DNA of 64,000 bases, taken from assembly GCA_947500545.1 (NCBI GenBank), contig CANMSO010000004.1, positions 434,001 through 498,000 on the forward strand, written 5' to 3'. A program made the position numbers and the translations under genes. Source of the DNA: an uncultured Aquimarina sp. (GTDB taxonomy: Bacteria; Bacteroidota; Bacteroidia; Flavobacteriales; Flavobacteriaceae). Below are positions 52,534 through 62,071 of the stretch, in pieces; within the stretch, counting starts at the first letter, position 1; every line of letters begins with the position of its first letter. Under the pieces are notes generated by a model, which saw nothing but the letters and a program-made list of their open reading frames with translations, was not told the origin of the DNA and made no database searches.

Positions 52534-54717
52534 TTAAAATTTAAGTGTTGCTCCCAGCAAGAAATTAATTCCTGCTTGCGGATAAAACCCTGCACCTTCT
52601 TCCGTGGTAACTGTTCCAGGATTAGAAAAATCATCATCGAATGTAAAGAAGTACCCGTTAGACACATATTCTACATCAAAAACGTTATTTATTAAACCTG
52701 TAAGTACAATAGATTTAAATACCGGAATATCTTTAATTTCGTATACGATATTAAGATCATTTGTAAAGAAGCTATCTAATTTAGAAGTTTTGCTATCAAT
52801 ATTACCCATATATTGTTCTCCAACAAATTTAGAAAGGAACCCTAATTGGAGGCTTTTGATCGGCTGGTAAATAAACATATTACCAGCGACAATATTTGGA
52901 GAATATGAGATGTTTGTATCTCCTAAATTTACCAAACCGCCATCTCTTGAGGTTACAAAATCTTGATTCTTATTTGTACTGATAGCTACATTGGGTTTGA
53001 TTATAAATTTATCTGAAAGTGTAATATCTGCATCAATTTCGATACCTAAACGGTAGCTTTCTCCACTTGTTGCTCTTATTGGCGCCCCTACATCATCTAA
53101 AGCTCCGGTTAACACCAATTGATCTTTATACCACATATAATATATATTAGTATTCACTATGGTTTTATTCGTATTAAATCTCCAGCCTAATTCTATATCA
53201 TTTAGTCTTTCTGCACTATTGATACCGTTTTCAAAATCACTTCTTCTTGGTTCTCTATTGGCTCTTGCATAAGAAAGATACAATTGATTAGAAGTATTTA
53301 CTTGATAAGTTGTTCCTAATTTAGGGTTAAAGAAATCATAGTTTTCATCAACTTCAAGAGGTAGACGGTCTGAAGTATCTCCTGTAGTTTCATATCCTAC
53401 AAATCGTCCTTGCAGGTCTATAAAGGCGCTCCATTTATCATTAACTCTATAGGTCGTCTTACCGAAAACGGTAAATTCATTCTTTTTACCATTTCCGAAA
53501 TAATAATTATCTCTGATCTCAGAACCTCCTGCATTTTGGGCCCAAATCACCTCGCCAAAATGATCTCCATCATAATAGCTATAGAAAGCACCAAAATCTA
53601 CATCAAGATTTGTGTTTTTATAATTTGCAGAGGCATTGATTACATAAAAGTCATTATCTAACCATCTACGACGAACTAAATCCGTAGTATTAATGGTTTC
53701 TCCACCTATTTGAATTGGTGTAAAGTCATAATCTGCAAAATCTTCATCTTCTTTGTATTGTTCAAAGAAACCTCTTCCGTAGGTATAATTTAAACCTAGA
53801 TTAGTAGACCAGTTGTTATTATATTTTTGATTCCAATGTAATTGATAATGATCCTGCTTATAGTTGTCTACTTCATTATCATAAAATCTCGTATTTCCAT
53901 CGGCATCTGTATATTGGCCAGCAGGATTAAATGTTCGATCAGTATCTAATGTTGCTTGATCGATACCAAACCAAGATTGGTATGTGATTTCATGTCCTCC
54001 AAAAGTAACTGCTTTTATTAAGGTGTTTTCGTCAACATAAGACCCTTGTAAAAAGTATGATTTCAGATCAGACGATCCACGATCAATATAACCATCTGAT
54101 GCAATAGCCGATAAACGACCGGCAATTTCGATATTATCATTAATTAATCCTGTACTAAATTTTACATTATGCCTTCTGGTTCCAAAAGAACCAAATGAAT
54201 TTGAGATTTCTGCATTGGCAGTTTCAGAAACAGCATCTGTTAAAAGATTTAAACTTGCTCCAAATGCTCCTGAACCATTAGTTGATGTTCCCACTCCTCT
54301 TTGTAATTGAAGATTCTCTATAGAAGAAGCAAAATCAGGTAAGTTTACCCAAAAAGTGCCTTGACTTTCTGCATCATTAAATGGTATTCCGTTTAAGGTT
54401 ACGTTTACTCTAGAAGCATCACTACCTCTTACCCTAATATACGTATATCCTATTCCTGTTCCGGCATCGGTGGTAGTTACTACACCTGGCAAATAGTTTA
54501 GTAAAATCGGGATATCCTGACCCAGGTTACGCTCAGCCAGTTCTTCTTTTGATAGATTAGAGTGTGTAATTGGTGAATCTGCATCAACTCGAACAGACTT
54601 TACTAATACCTCATCAAGCTTTTCTAGTCCGTTGGCTATTGAATCTTTCTGTTTTTCTTGTGCAAATACATTTATGCTAAACAAGACAAACGTAAGATAA
54701 AACAATACTTTTTTCAT
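52534..54717 (-). CDS. TonB-dependent receptor under TPP riboswitch control, probable thiamine (precursor) importer
   Basis: Outer-membrane transporter of 727 residues. It has a signal peptide (MKKVLFYLTFVLFSINVFAQ), a short N-terminal segment without CarboxypepD_reg, and a plug at about 45-155 (LSKEELAERNLGQDIPILLNYLPGVVTTTDAGTGIGYTYIRVRGSDASRVNVTLNGIPFNDAE). The barrel ends INFLLGATLKF. The TPP riboswitch at 54857-54950 lies 140 bases upstream, which ties it to thiamine. TPP-regulated outer-membrane receptors are known from comparative work in Bacteroidota. The exact cargo (thiamine, HMP or thiazole) is unknown. Confidence 0.9.
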   Translation of the reverse strand: MKKVLFYLTFVLFSINVFAQEKQKDSIANGLEKLDEVLVKSVRVDADSPITHSNLSKEELAERNLGQDIPILLNYLPGVVTTTDAGTGIGYTYIRVRGSDASRVNVTLNGIPFNDAESQGTFWVNLPDFASSIENLQLQRGVGTSTNGSGAFGASLNLLTDAVSETANAEISNSFGSFGTRRHNVKFSTGLINDNIEIAGRLSAIASDGYIDRGSSDLKSYFLQGSYVDENTLIKAVTFGGHEITYQSWFGIDQATLDTDRTFNPAGQYTDADGNTRFYDNEVDNYKQDHYQLHWNQKYNNNWSTNLGLNYTYGRGFFEQYKEDEDFADYDFTPIQIGGETINTTDLVRRRWLDNDFYVINASANYKNTNLDVDFGAFYSYYDGDHFGEVIWAQNAGGSEIRDNYYFGNGKKNEFTVFGKTTYRVNDKWSAFIDLQGRFVGYETTGDTSDRLPLEVDENYDFFNPKLGTTYQVNTSNQLYLSYARANREPRRSDFENGINSAERLNDIELGWRFNTNKTIVNTNIYYMWYKDQLVLTGALDDVGAPIRATSGESYRLGIEIDADITLSDKFIIKPNVAISTNKNQDFVTSRDGGLVNLGDTNISYSPNIVAGNMFIYQPIKSLQLGFLSKFVGEQYMGNIDSKTSKLDSFFTNDLNIVYEIKDIPVFKSIVLTGLINNVFDVEYVSNGYFFTFDDDFSNPGTVTTEEGAGFYPQAGINFLLGATLKF

Positions 54718-54856
54718 TCGTAAATGATTTATTACGAATAAAAGGGGTAATTACTCTGTTTATTAAAATTAATTTGATTTAGACCTGCACTGATTTAACA
54801 CTGCATTTCTTTATTTTTTCCCTTCACTAAAAACATCAGAGATATTATCAGTTTTG

Positions 54857-54950
54857 GCCGTCCCTTGGCAGCATTACCTGCCCAGGTTCATCGGGTATGA
54901 TCTCAGCTTCATCTTAAAAAAATTCTTTTTAAGGTTTCTGCACCCCTTTG
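54857..54950 (-). ncRNA. TPP riboswitch before the TonB receptor gene
   Basis: On the minus strand: GGGGTGC, a variable P3 arm with an A/T hairpin (near 54915-54935), GCTGAGATCATACCCGATG, AACCTGGGCAGGTAATGCTG and CCAAGGGA. These are the THI-box motifs. The 350-base gap 54718-55067 otherwise holds the promoters of the receptor and of the divergent kinase gene. Confidence 0.95.
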
Positions 54951-55067
54951 AGATTTCGGGGCAAAAGTAACATGTTTTATTGATTTATTGTAACTTTATT
55001 TAGTGTAATACTAAATCAAACAATCCTTTTCGTTTTTTTTAGTTATAGAATATAGGCAAACAAGAAA

Positions 55068-57491
55068 ATGAAGAATACAAAAAGATCGGTTACTTTTAAG
55101 ATCATTGCAGGATATCTGGTTGCAGGTTTACTTGCGGTAACTGCTTTTTGGGTGATCTACCAACAATTAAATAATTACACCCAAATAACCGAAATTAAAA
55201 ACGAAAACAACGAAAAACTTTTTTTAGTAGGTAAAGCGATTACGGGTTTATATGAAGCTGAAAGTTTAACCAGAAATATTGTTCAAACTTCTGATGTTAT
55301 TAAGTTTAAAACATATAAAGCAAAAATAGATACTATACTCATTACGATTAATAAGGTTTCTGAAATATCTGATGATACATTACAAACCAAAAAAATTGAT
55401 AGTATAAAATATCTAATCGATAGTAAAAACAAAAACCTTGAAGAGCTCATTGAAATCTATCGCCAGCGTAAAAAAAAGGGAATCTATGCAGCAGCAATAG
55501 ATGAATTGAAAAAGGAAAATGAATCCTTTGGAGAGTCTAATTATAATAATCGATTTAGGAAACTATCTCCAGAATTCAGAGAAAAGGTAATCAATATTCT
55601 AAGCCTATCTAGTGAAGATAATGCCCAACGACTTACCAACCAAACCCTAGATTCTCTTGCTACAACAATAAAACAGGTACTTGAGGATCTTGAGGAAAAA
55701 GACAGAAGATATAAAAGAGAAATATCAAATAAAGAAAACACTTTATTAAAGAATGATCAAATCATCTCGAAACAGTTGAGAGATCTTCTTTCTGCTATAG
55801 ATTTAAACGAAAGAAATCAATATTATAAGAGGCTAGAAGCTTCTAATCAAGTGCTTAATAAAACATCCAATATTATTGTGGTGATCGCGGCCATTAGCCT
55901 TCTTATTGCTATTATATTTCTTTATTTAATTACTAAAGATGTATCCAAAAGTCAGAAATATCGTAATGAACTTGAAGCAGAAAAAACTTATACAGAATCC
56001 CTTTTGAATACGCGTGAATCATTAATCAATACGGTAACTCATGATTTACGTTCTCCATTAAATACGGTAATAGGATACTCAGATTTATTAGAAAGAACAG
56101 GGCTAAGCAATAAGCAAAAACATTATCTGGGCCACTTGAAAAAATCGTCTGATTATATTCTTCACTTAGTAAATGACCTTCTTGATTTATCTAAACTCGA
56201 AGCGGGCAGAATGATTATTGAGGAGCTTCCTTTTTCTCCAAAAGAGTTAATTGAAAATACTGTTTCTAGTGTAATTCCTGTAAACGATAAGAAAAATTTG
56301 AATATTAGGATGATCACAGATGATCAATTAAAAAAGCAGTATTTGGGAGATCCTTTTAGGCTTAAACAAGTATTAACCAATTTAGTAAATAACGCCTATA
56401 AATTCACAGATGAAGGTTCGATAACAATTGCCAGTGAAATCATAGAAAATGGCTTGGCAGAGAAGCAACTAGCAATATCTGTAAAGGATACCGGGATCGG
56501 AATCACAAAAGAGCAGCAACATCATATTTTTGAAGAATTTTCTCAAGGAGACGAGGATACCGAAAAAAGATACGGAGGTTTTGGATTAGGATTGGCTATT
56601 ACCAAAAAAATAATCAAGTTACTCAATGGTAAAATTACTCTAGACAGTGAACTTGATAAAGGAAGTGAATTTACGCTATACATTCCTATTAAACTATCAA
56701 GTTCTTTGGCTCCAGAGGAAGAAACAGAAATTTCAGAAATACAGAACTTTTCTAACAAAAAAATCTTGATAGTAGATGATGATCCTAGTCAATTGTCATT
56801 AACAAGTGAAGTTGCCTCTTTGGCGGGATTATCATATGACATTTGCGAAAATGGTATCGAAGCTATTTCATTTTTACATAAGACCACATATGATCTAGTA
56901 CTGACCGATATCCAAATGCCAAAAATGGATGGTTTTGGGCTTCTAAAAGAAATTAAAAACAATAAAAATCTTGCTAATTTACCAGTGATTGCCCTATCTG
57001 GCAGAACAGATACCTCATTTTCTGAATATCAGAAGGCAGGATTTTCTGGAAGTTTAAGAAAACCTTATGCTCCAAAAGCATTAATAGATCTTATTGCTGA
57101 AATTTTAAGGGTTGATTTGGTTGATTACGAAGAGGTCGTAATTGATGATCGTTCTACTGAGGAGTACTCGTTGAAAGATTTAATGTTATTTGCACATGGG
57201 GATTCTGATTCTCTATATGCAATACTGGATACATTTTATGAAAGTACTGTAGATAATATAAAAGAATTAAAAGTAAGAATATCACAAAAAGATACAGATT
57301 ATATTAAAAAGATTGCCCATAAAATGCTACCTATGTTTAAGCAAATAATGGCAAAAGATGTCGTTCCAATCCTTGAAAAAATGGAGCATCCGGATCAATA
57401 TAATCTTGACAAAAATTCAATACTAAATTTAACAAGTGAGGCAATTGAAAAAATAGAAGTTTTAATAGGAAAACTAAAAGTAGAAAACTAA
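55068..57491 (+). CDS. Hybrid sensor histidine kinase with receiver and Hpt domains
   Basis: An 807-residue membrane kinase. Helices at about 10-27 and 268-288 flank a long helical extracytoplasmic sensor. HisKA has NTVTHDLRSPLNTVIGYSDLL (His near 327); HATPase_c has LVNNAYKFTDEG, DTGIGITKEQQ and GGFGLGLAITKKI. A receiver domain follows, starting ILIVDDDPSQLSL, with the phosphoacceptor Asp in DLVLTDIQMPKMDGFG. The last about 120 residues form an Hpt-like domain with KKIAHKMLPMFKQ. This is a complete phosphorelay in one protein. The stop overlaps that of the convergent NtrC-like regulator by 4 bases, its probable partner. Confidence 0.92.
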   Translation: MKNTKRSVTFKIIAGYLVAGLLAVTAFWVIYQQLNNYTQITEIKNENNEKLFLVGKAITGLYEAESLTRNIVQTSDVIKFKTYKAKIDTILITINKVSEISDDTLQTKKIDSIKYLIDSKNKNLEELIEIYRQRKKKGIYAAAIDELKKENESFGESNYNNRFRKLSPEFREKVINILSLSSEDNAQRLTNQTLDSLATTIKQVLEDLEEKDRRYKREISNKENTLLKNDQIISKQLRDLLSAIDLNERNQYYKRLEASNQVLNKTSNIIVVIAAISLLIAIIFLYLITKDVSKSQKYRNELEAEKTYTESLLNTRESLINTVTHDLRSPLNTVIGYSDLLERTGLSNKQKHYLGHLKKSSDYILHLVNDLLDLSKLEAGRMIIEELPFSPKELIENTVSSVIPVNDKKNLNIRMITDDQLKKQYLGDPFRLKQVLTNLVNNAYKFTDEGSITIASEIIENGLAEKQLAISVKDTGIGITKEQQHHIFEEFSQGDEDTEKRYGGFGLGLAITKKIIKLLNGKITLDSELDKGSEFTLYIPIKLSSSLAPEEETEISEIQNFSNKKILIVDDDPSQLSLTSEVASLAGLSYDICENGIEAISFLHKTTYDLVLTDIQMPKMDGFGLLKEIKNNKNLANLPVIALSGRTDTSFSEYQKAGFSGSLRKPYAPKALIDLIAEILRVDLVDYEEVVIDDRSTEEYSLKDLMLFAHGDSDSLYAILDTFYESTVDNIKELKVRISQKDTDYIKKIAHKMLPMFKQIMAKDVVPILEKMEHPDQYNLDKNSILNLTSEAIEKIEVLIGKLKVEN

Positions 57492-58840
57492 AGGCTAATG
57501 TCGTACTGTTTTAGTTTATTATATAGTGTTTTACGATCTATAGAAAGCATCCTTGCCGCCTTCGCTTTGTTTCCATTTGCCTTTTCCAATGCATCCAGGA
57601 TTAGTTCTTGCTCATTTTGATTTTTGAACAATCCATAGGTTTGTTTTGTATTGTGAGATGCGTATGCAACATCATTAGGCAAAATATCCAACGTAATCAT
57701 ATCACTTTGAGATAAAAGAACAGAACGTTTTACTATATTTTTTAGCTCTCTAAGATTTCCTGGCCAATCATATTTTTTGAATGCTTCAAGAACTTCATCT
57801 GCGAAGCCCACTACATGCTTATCAAGTTCCATATTTGATTCCTCAAGAAAATGATTTGCAAATAGCATTAAGTCTTCAATTCTATCTCTTAAAGGAGGAA
57901 CTTTTATAGTAAATTCATTCAACCTATGGTACAGGTCTTCTCTAAATTCTCCTTCTTTTACTGCGTTGGTAAGGTCTTCATTTGTTGCTGCAATCACTCT
58001 AATATCAACTTCAATCTCTTTATTACTACCAACGGGTTTAATTTTTCTTTCTTGAAGGGCTCTTAGTAGTTGGACCTGTAATTCATAACTTAGGTTGCCT
58101 ATCTCATCCAGAAATAGTGTTCCACCATTTGCCGCTTCAAAATGTCCTACTTTATCATTTACGGCACCGGTAAAAGATCCTTTAATATGCCCAAAAAATT
58201 CACTTGAAGCGATTTCTTTTGGTATAGCTCCGCAATCTACGGGTATAAATGGTTTTTCAGATCTTTTACTTGATTTATGGATACTACTTGCAACATATTC
58301 TTTACCTGTTCCACTATCTCCAACTATAAGTACAGACATACGGGTTGGCGCTACTAAAGCAACATATTCATTTAGTTTTTTGGATGCGTCACTAACACCT
58401 CTGACAAATGAATCAGTACTGTTTTTTGTGATTTTAGGAATTACAGGTACTCTCTTCCCGTTATTAGTAGAATTCGAGGCACCTACATTAAGCGCTTTCT
58501 CAATGGTTTTTAGAATAGTATCTGGGTTAAATGGTTTAGATATATAATCAAATGCTCCTAGTTTAATAGCATTAACCGCCATATTAATCTCAGCATAGCC
58601 AGTCATAATAATAACCTGAGTATTTTTATTATCCTTAAGGATTTCGTCTAGCAGCGTTATACCATCTCTATCTGGTAATCTAACATCTGCAAGCACAACA
58701 TCAAAAACATTTTGCTTAATTTTTGGAATAGCCTCATTACCGGAATATGCAGTAGTTACCTCGTAGTCCTTTTTTTGCAGAAAGGTCTTGAGCATAGTAC
58801 AAAAAGCCACATCATCTTCAACAATAAGTATCTTGGACAT
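57488..58840 (-). CDS. NtrC-type sigma-54-dependent response regulator
   Basis: A 450-residue regulator. Receiver (1-120) with Asp in VVLADVRLPDRDG; AAA+ domain (about 145-370) with Walker A GDSGTGKEYVASSIH, the sigma-54 contact loop written GSFTGA rather than GAFTGA, and Walker B GGTLFLDEIGNLS; C-terminal Fis-type helix-turn-helix NKAKAARMLSIDRKTLYNKL. It activates promoters read by RpoN. The convergent hybrid kinase is the likely phosphodonor. Target genes are not visible in the window; I found no good TGGCAC-N5-TTGC site. Confidence 0.93.
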   Translation of the reverse strand: MSKILIVEDDVAFCTMLKTFLQKKDYEVTTAYSGNEAIPKIKQNVFDVVLADVRLPDRDGITLLDEILKDNKNTQVIIMTGYAEINMAVNAIKLGAFDYISKPFNPDTILKTIEKALNVGASNSTNNGKRVPVIPKITKNSTDSFVRGVSDASKKLNEYVALVAPTRMSVLIVGDSGTGKEYVASSIHKSSKRSEKPFIPVDCGAIPKEIASSEFFGHIKGSFTGAVNDKVGHFEAANGGTLFLDEIGNLSYELQVQLLRALQERKIKPVGSNKEIEVDIRVIAATNEDLTNAVKEGEFREDLYHRLNEFTIKVPPLRDRIEDLMLFANHFLEESNMELDKHVVGFADEVLEAFKKYDWPGNLRELKNIVKRSVLLSQSDMITLDILPNDVAYASHNTKQTYGLFKNQNEQELILDALEKANGNKAKAARMLSIDRKTLYNKLKQYDISL

Positions 58841-58911
58841 ATCCTATGATTTATTAAGAAAAACTATTTTATAAAATTACAATTTAAAACACTTAGTTTA
58901 AATAAAAACAT

Positions 58912-58946
58912 AAAAAAAGAGACTCTTGGGAGTGAGTCTCTTTTTT
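58912..58946 (-). terminator. Terminator of the 111-residue exported protein gene
   Basis: A stem AAAAAAGAGACTC/GAGTCTCTTTTTT (58913-58925, 58934-58946) with a T run on the minus strand. It separates this gene from the NtrC-type regulator. Confidence 0.82.
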
Positions 58947-59008
58947 AGCACTAAACAACTTTATATCGTCCTTGGTTGCAAAACGATATCCTTTTTCTAC
59001 CCCTAGAT

Positions 59009-59344
59009 TTAAGATTTATTGTCGTTTGGCTTTATAAATTCGCCATTAGCGCTAGCAAATACAATTTTTGTATTATCGTTATTTTGTAAAACTATTTTAT
59101 ATGTGTTATCCTTTGACATATAAGACTTTACAATTATAAATTTTTGAGAACCTCTAGCTATTCTTTCTTGAATAGATAATGGTAATTCTACTTTATTGAT
59201 TTCAGTATACTCTTGCTGCTCATACTCATAATCCATGAACTCAAATCCATCTCCATCATTTAGAGCTAATTCATCCTGAGCAATAGCACCCTGTGCCGAA
59301 AAGATACTTACTACAATTGCTACTATCATTGGTAACTTTTTCAT
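59009..59344 (-). CDS. Small exported protein of unknown function
   Basis: A 111-residue protein with a signal peptide (residues 1-22, ends GAIAQ). An acidic aromatic stretch (NDGDGFEFMDYEYEQQEYTEI) is followed by a small beta domain (VELPLSIQERIARGSQKFIIVKSYMSKDNTYKIVLQNNDNTKIVFASANGEFI) that resembles periplasmic PepSY-like or BLIP-type folds. No family is recognised with confidence. It lies beside the NtrC-like regulator and has its own terminator. Confidence 0.7.
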   Translation of the reverse strand: MKKLPMIVAIVVSIFSAQGAIAQDELALNDGDGFEFMDYEYEQQEYTEINKVELPLSIQERIARGSQKFIIVKSYMSKDNTYKIVLQNNDNTKIVFASANGEFIKPNDNKS

Positions 59345-59480
59345 TGGGTTACTAGTAAAATTATTTCTACACTATTACAATAGTAATAACTGTTCCAAAC
59401 AACAAAGTCATCAAAAAACACTTTTAACTATTTGATTATTAGGTGTTTAATATTTTGACATTATCCAAGAAGAACTACCA

Positions 59481-59536
59481 AAAAGCGTGGAATCCCCACA
59501 AAAGTGTAGAAAAATTACACGCTTTTAAGAGTGGGG
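59481..59536 (-). terminator. Terminator with alternative pairing downstream of arfB
   Basis: In minus-strand order: CCCCAC (59536-59531), AAAAGCGTG (59526-59518), GTGGGG (59499-59494), CACGCTTTT (59489-59481). Segments one and three pair, and two and four pair, so the arrangement is interlocked (A-B-A'-B'). The second pairing ends in a T run like a terminator. The gap 59345-59541 contains nothing else I recognise. Confidence 0.5.
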
Positions 59537-59541
59537 TTAAT

Positions 59542-59943
59542 TTACAGGAGTGGTTTTTTACGATTAATCTTCTTTGTCGCCTGTTTTTGCTTACCATCTA
59601 AACGTTTTTTGACAGAATTTTTAGAAGGCTTTGTGGCAATTCTCTTTTTAGGAATGTGAAGATTAGTTTTTAGGGTATCCAAAAGCCTTTTTATTGCTAA
59701 CTCTTTATTTCTATGTTGGCTTCTGCTTTCGCCACATTGAATCAATAAAATACCAGATTTTGAAAGTCGTGAAGACAATTTTTGAATTAAAAGTAATTTT
59801 TCATCATCTGTAAGTCCAAGTGAAGCCATAATATCAAAACTGAGCTCAACTTTTGATGATACTTTATTTACATGTTGCCCACCCGCTCCCGAGCTTCTGA
59901 TGGCCTTAAATTTTAATTCACTTATAATTACCGAAGTATTCAC
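59542..59943 (-). CDS. arfB: Alternative ribosome-rescue factor ArfB (peptidyl-tRNA hydrolase)
   Basis: A 133-residue release-factor-like protein. The GGQ motif is in SSGAGGQHVNKVSSKVEL near residues 18-35, and the basic C-terminal tail (KKRLDGKQKQATKKINRKKPLL) enters the mRNA channel of stalled ribosomes. Length and tail match ArfB/YaeJ rather than RF1/RF2. Last gene of a five-gene overlapping run; it overlaps DUF4301 by 4 bases. Confidence 0.93.
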   Translation of the reverse strand: MNTSVIISELKFKAIRSSGAGGQHVNKVSSKVELSFDIMASLGLTDDEKLLLIQKLSSRLSKSGILLIQCGESRSQHRNKELAIKRLLDTLKTNLHIPKKRIATKPSKNSVKKRLDGKQKQATKKINRKKPLL

Positions 59944-61505
59944 GAAAAAAGTTTTACTTGATGTGCAGATTTTAGCAAATCATTTACAGTTTTAACGGGG
60001 TTAAAAGTGGTAAGTGGTACTTCAACAAATACACTAATCCAATTTGCCATTGCACCATTCCATAATCCGGGAAGTTCTAATGCCTTTAAAACCTTACCAT
60101 TCATACTTTTCTTAGTAATAAAACCTGCATCTGGGTCAACAAAATCAAGTAAATTGAATTTTTTTCCATTATAGTCACGTACTCCACAAACCAAATCCAC
60201 AGGGTTAAAGTGAGTAGCACTACCAAGAATATCTTGTTGTCTTCGATCTCTTCTATTAATTTGTGGTGTTTCTATAATCTGTAAGATTAATCTTCCGTTC
60301 TCACGTTTAATCCAGAAAGGTCCTCCTCCTGGTTCGCCTTCATTAATTACCATTCCACATACTCGAATAGGCCTATTTAATGATTCTTTTAAAAACTGTA
60401 ATTTATATTTATCAGAAAATTTGTCAAAATCCAAAGGTAATCTAACATTAAGTTGTTGAACCAGGAATTTTTTAATGTCTTTCAATTCTGCTTCTGTTGG
60501 ATTTTTTTGATCTATAGCATTCAAAATCCTAAATACTTCATCCTGAATCTCTATTAATTTGCCTGCTAATATTTTTTTATATCCTGAAACCTCATCTTGA
60601 TATTTGCGAACCACCACATTATCAATATTCTTGATGTAAACAATATCTGCATCCAAATCATTTAAGTTTTCAATCAAAGCTCCGTGACCTCCTGGTCTAA
60701 ATAATAATGACCCATCTTCTTTTCTAAAAGGTTCATTCTCTTCAGTTACAGCAATCGTATCTGTTTCTGGTTTCTGAAAAGAATACGTAATACTAAAATT
60801 AGTATTGGTTTTCTCTTCTACTTTTTTCTTAATTCTCTCAAATTCATCTTTAAATGCTTCTAGATGATCCTTGGAGATGGTGAAATGCAACTTAGAGTCG
60901 CCTTTATTGTTTTTATTGTATCCGGCAGCCTCATATAGGTGTTCTTCAAAGGATGTTGCTATGCTATTAGCATATTTATGAAAAGGCAGCAAACCTTTAG
61001 GAAAATCTCCATAGTTCAGTCCTTTTTCTTTTAGCATCATTTCAACAAAGATATAAAGCTGTCTTCCTTCAGATAAAGATTCAAATTTTGGATATGCAGT
61101 TTTTACTTTTTCCATTACCGTTTCATAAAACGGAAACTTTTCTAACCCGATTAGAAAAAGACGAATAGCATTTGCTTTTTCGTGGTTGGTATATGAATTC
61201 AAACTCTCTTTTTCACAATCATAATTATCCAAAAATCTAAATAAATCCTTGAACATACGAGTTGCTGCCCCAGATGCAGGCACAAACTTTATCGTATTCA
61301 GGTTTGAAGCTCTCGAGTCGTATAACTTGGTTAATTCGGATTGATAATGTTCTGAAAATTTTAAAATACCATTATCCAATGTAGCCGCACTTCTTAATGC
61401 AACAAAAGGAATTTCTTTTTTAAAGATTTCTATTTGTGAAAGTACTTTATCTACGGTTAATCCTTTGGACTTAATCAACCTAACATCCTTGTCTGATATG
61501 TTCAC
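59940..61505 (-). CDS. DUF4301 protein
   Basis: A 521-residue cytosolic protein. The start KDVRLIKSKGLTVDKVLSQIEIFKKEIPFVALRSAAT, then FVPASGAATRMFKDLFRFLDNY, FRPGGHGALIENLNDLDADIVYIKNIDNVV, and GMVINEGEPGGGPFWIK are typical of DUF4301. The GxGxATRMF-like and GGHGAL stretches recall sugar nucleotidyltransferases (UTP-glucose-1-phosphate type), so a nucleotidyl transfer on a sugar is possible. It overlaps the NadR-like gene by 4 bases. Confidence 0.83.
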   Translation of the reverse strand: MNISDKDVRLIKSKGLTVDKVLSQIEIFKKEIPFVALRSAATLDNGILKFSEHYQSELTKLYDSRASNLNTIKFVPASGAATRMFKDLFRFLDNYDCEKESLNSYTNHEKANAIRLFLIGLEKFPFYETVMEKVKTAYPKFESLSEGRQLYIFVEMMLKEKGLNYGDFPKGLLPFHKYANSIATSFEEHLYEAAGYNKNNKGDSKLHFTISKDHLEAFKDEFERIKKKVEEKTNTNFSITYSFQKPETDTIAVTEENEPFRKEDGSLLFRPGGHGALIENLNDLDADIVYIKNIDNVVVRKYQDEVSGYKKILAGKLIEIQDEVFRILNAIDQKNPTEAELKDIKKFLVQQLNVRLPLDFDKFSDKYKLQFLKESLNRPIRVCGMVINEGEPGGGPFWIKRENGRLILQIIETPQINRRDRRQQDILGSATHFNPVDLVCGVRDYNGKKFNLLDFVDPDAGFITKKSMNGKVLKALELPGLWNGAMANWISVFVEVPLTTFNPVKTVNDLLKSAHQVKLFS

Positions 61506-62071
61506 CTTTTTTCGTCTATTAATTGGTCTATAATTGTAATTGCCTTTTGCAAACGAGATGCTTGATCTCCTTTTAATATGACATACTTAAGATTATGTTT
61601 TTCTAAAGATTCTTTAAACCGAAAAAACATAACCTCTCTCTCATGGGGTTTATCCCGAAGATCATCAGAGATCCAAGGCGTGTCAATATAAGTCAAAAGA
61701 TACAGATCATAAACATTTTCTGTTGAAATTTTATCGATACTTTCTGGCACCAATCCATCGTAATAAGCTTCAGAGTACACTTTTAACTCCATTAGGTTTG
61801 TATCACAAATAAGCACTTCATTAGCATTTTGGGCATACTCGTTTTCTAACTTTATTTGGCCTTCTGCAATCGGAAGAAGATCTTCATATACGCATACCTT
61901 CTTAGTCGTGTCCCACTTCTTCTGAAGATATTCTCTCATATATTCTGGAACCCACTTCGTTTTATAATGCACTGCCAGCTGCTTAGATAATGTAGTTTTA
62001 CCTGTAGATTCTGGGCCAAACAACACTATTTTTATGCAGTCACTAGTTTGTTGTCTAAGCTTTTCTTCCAT
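61502..62071 (-). CDS. NadR-like P-loop kinase
   Basis: A 189-residue kinase. Walker A GPESTGKTTLSKQLA at about 19-33 and WVPEYMREYLQKK, then ICDTNLMELKVYSEAYY (Walker B region) and LRDKPHEREVMFFRFKESLEKHNLKYVILKGD, match the ribosylnicotinamide kinase domain of NadR. The nucleotidyltransferase half of NadR is absent. It overlaps the PnuC-family gene by 40 bases. The usual pairing is nicotinamide riboside uptake and trapping, but the neighbour with a thiamine-binding fold leaves thiamine as another substrate. Confidence 0.87.
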   Translation of the reverse strand: MEEKLRQQTSDCIKIVLFGPESTGKTTLSKQLAVHYKTKWVPEYMREYLQKKWDTTKKVCVYEDLLPIAEGQIKLENEYAQNANEVLICDTNLMELKVYSEAYYDGLVPESIDKISTENVYDLYLLTYIDTPWISDDLRDKPHEREVMFFRFKESLEKHNLKYVILKGDQASRLQKAITIIDQLIDEKR

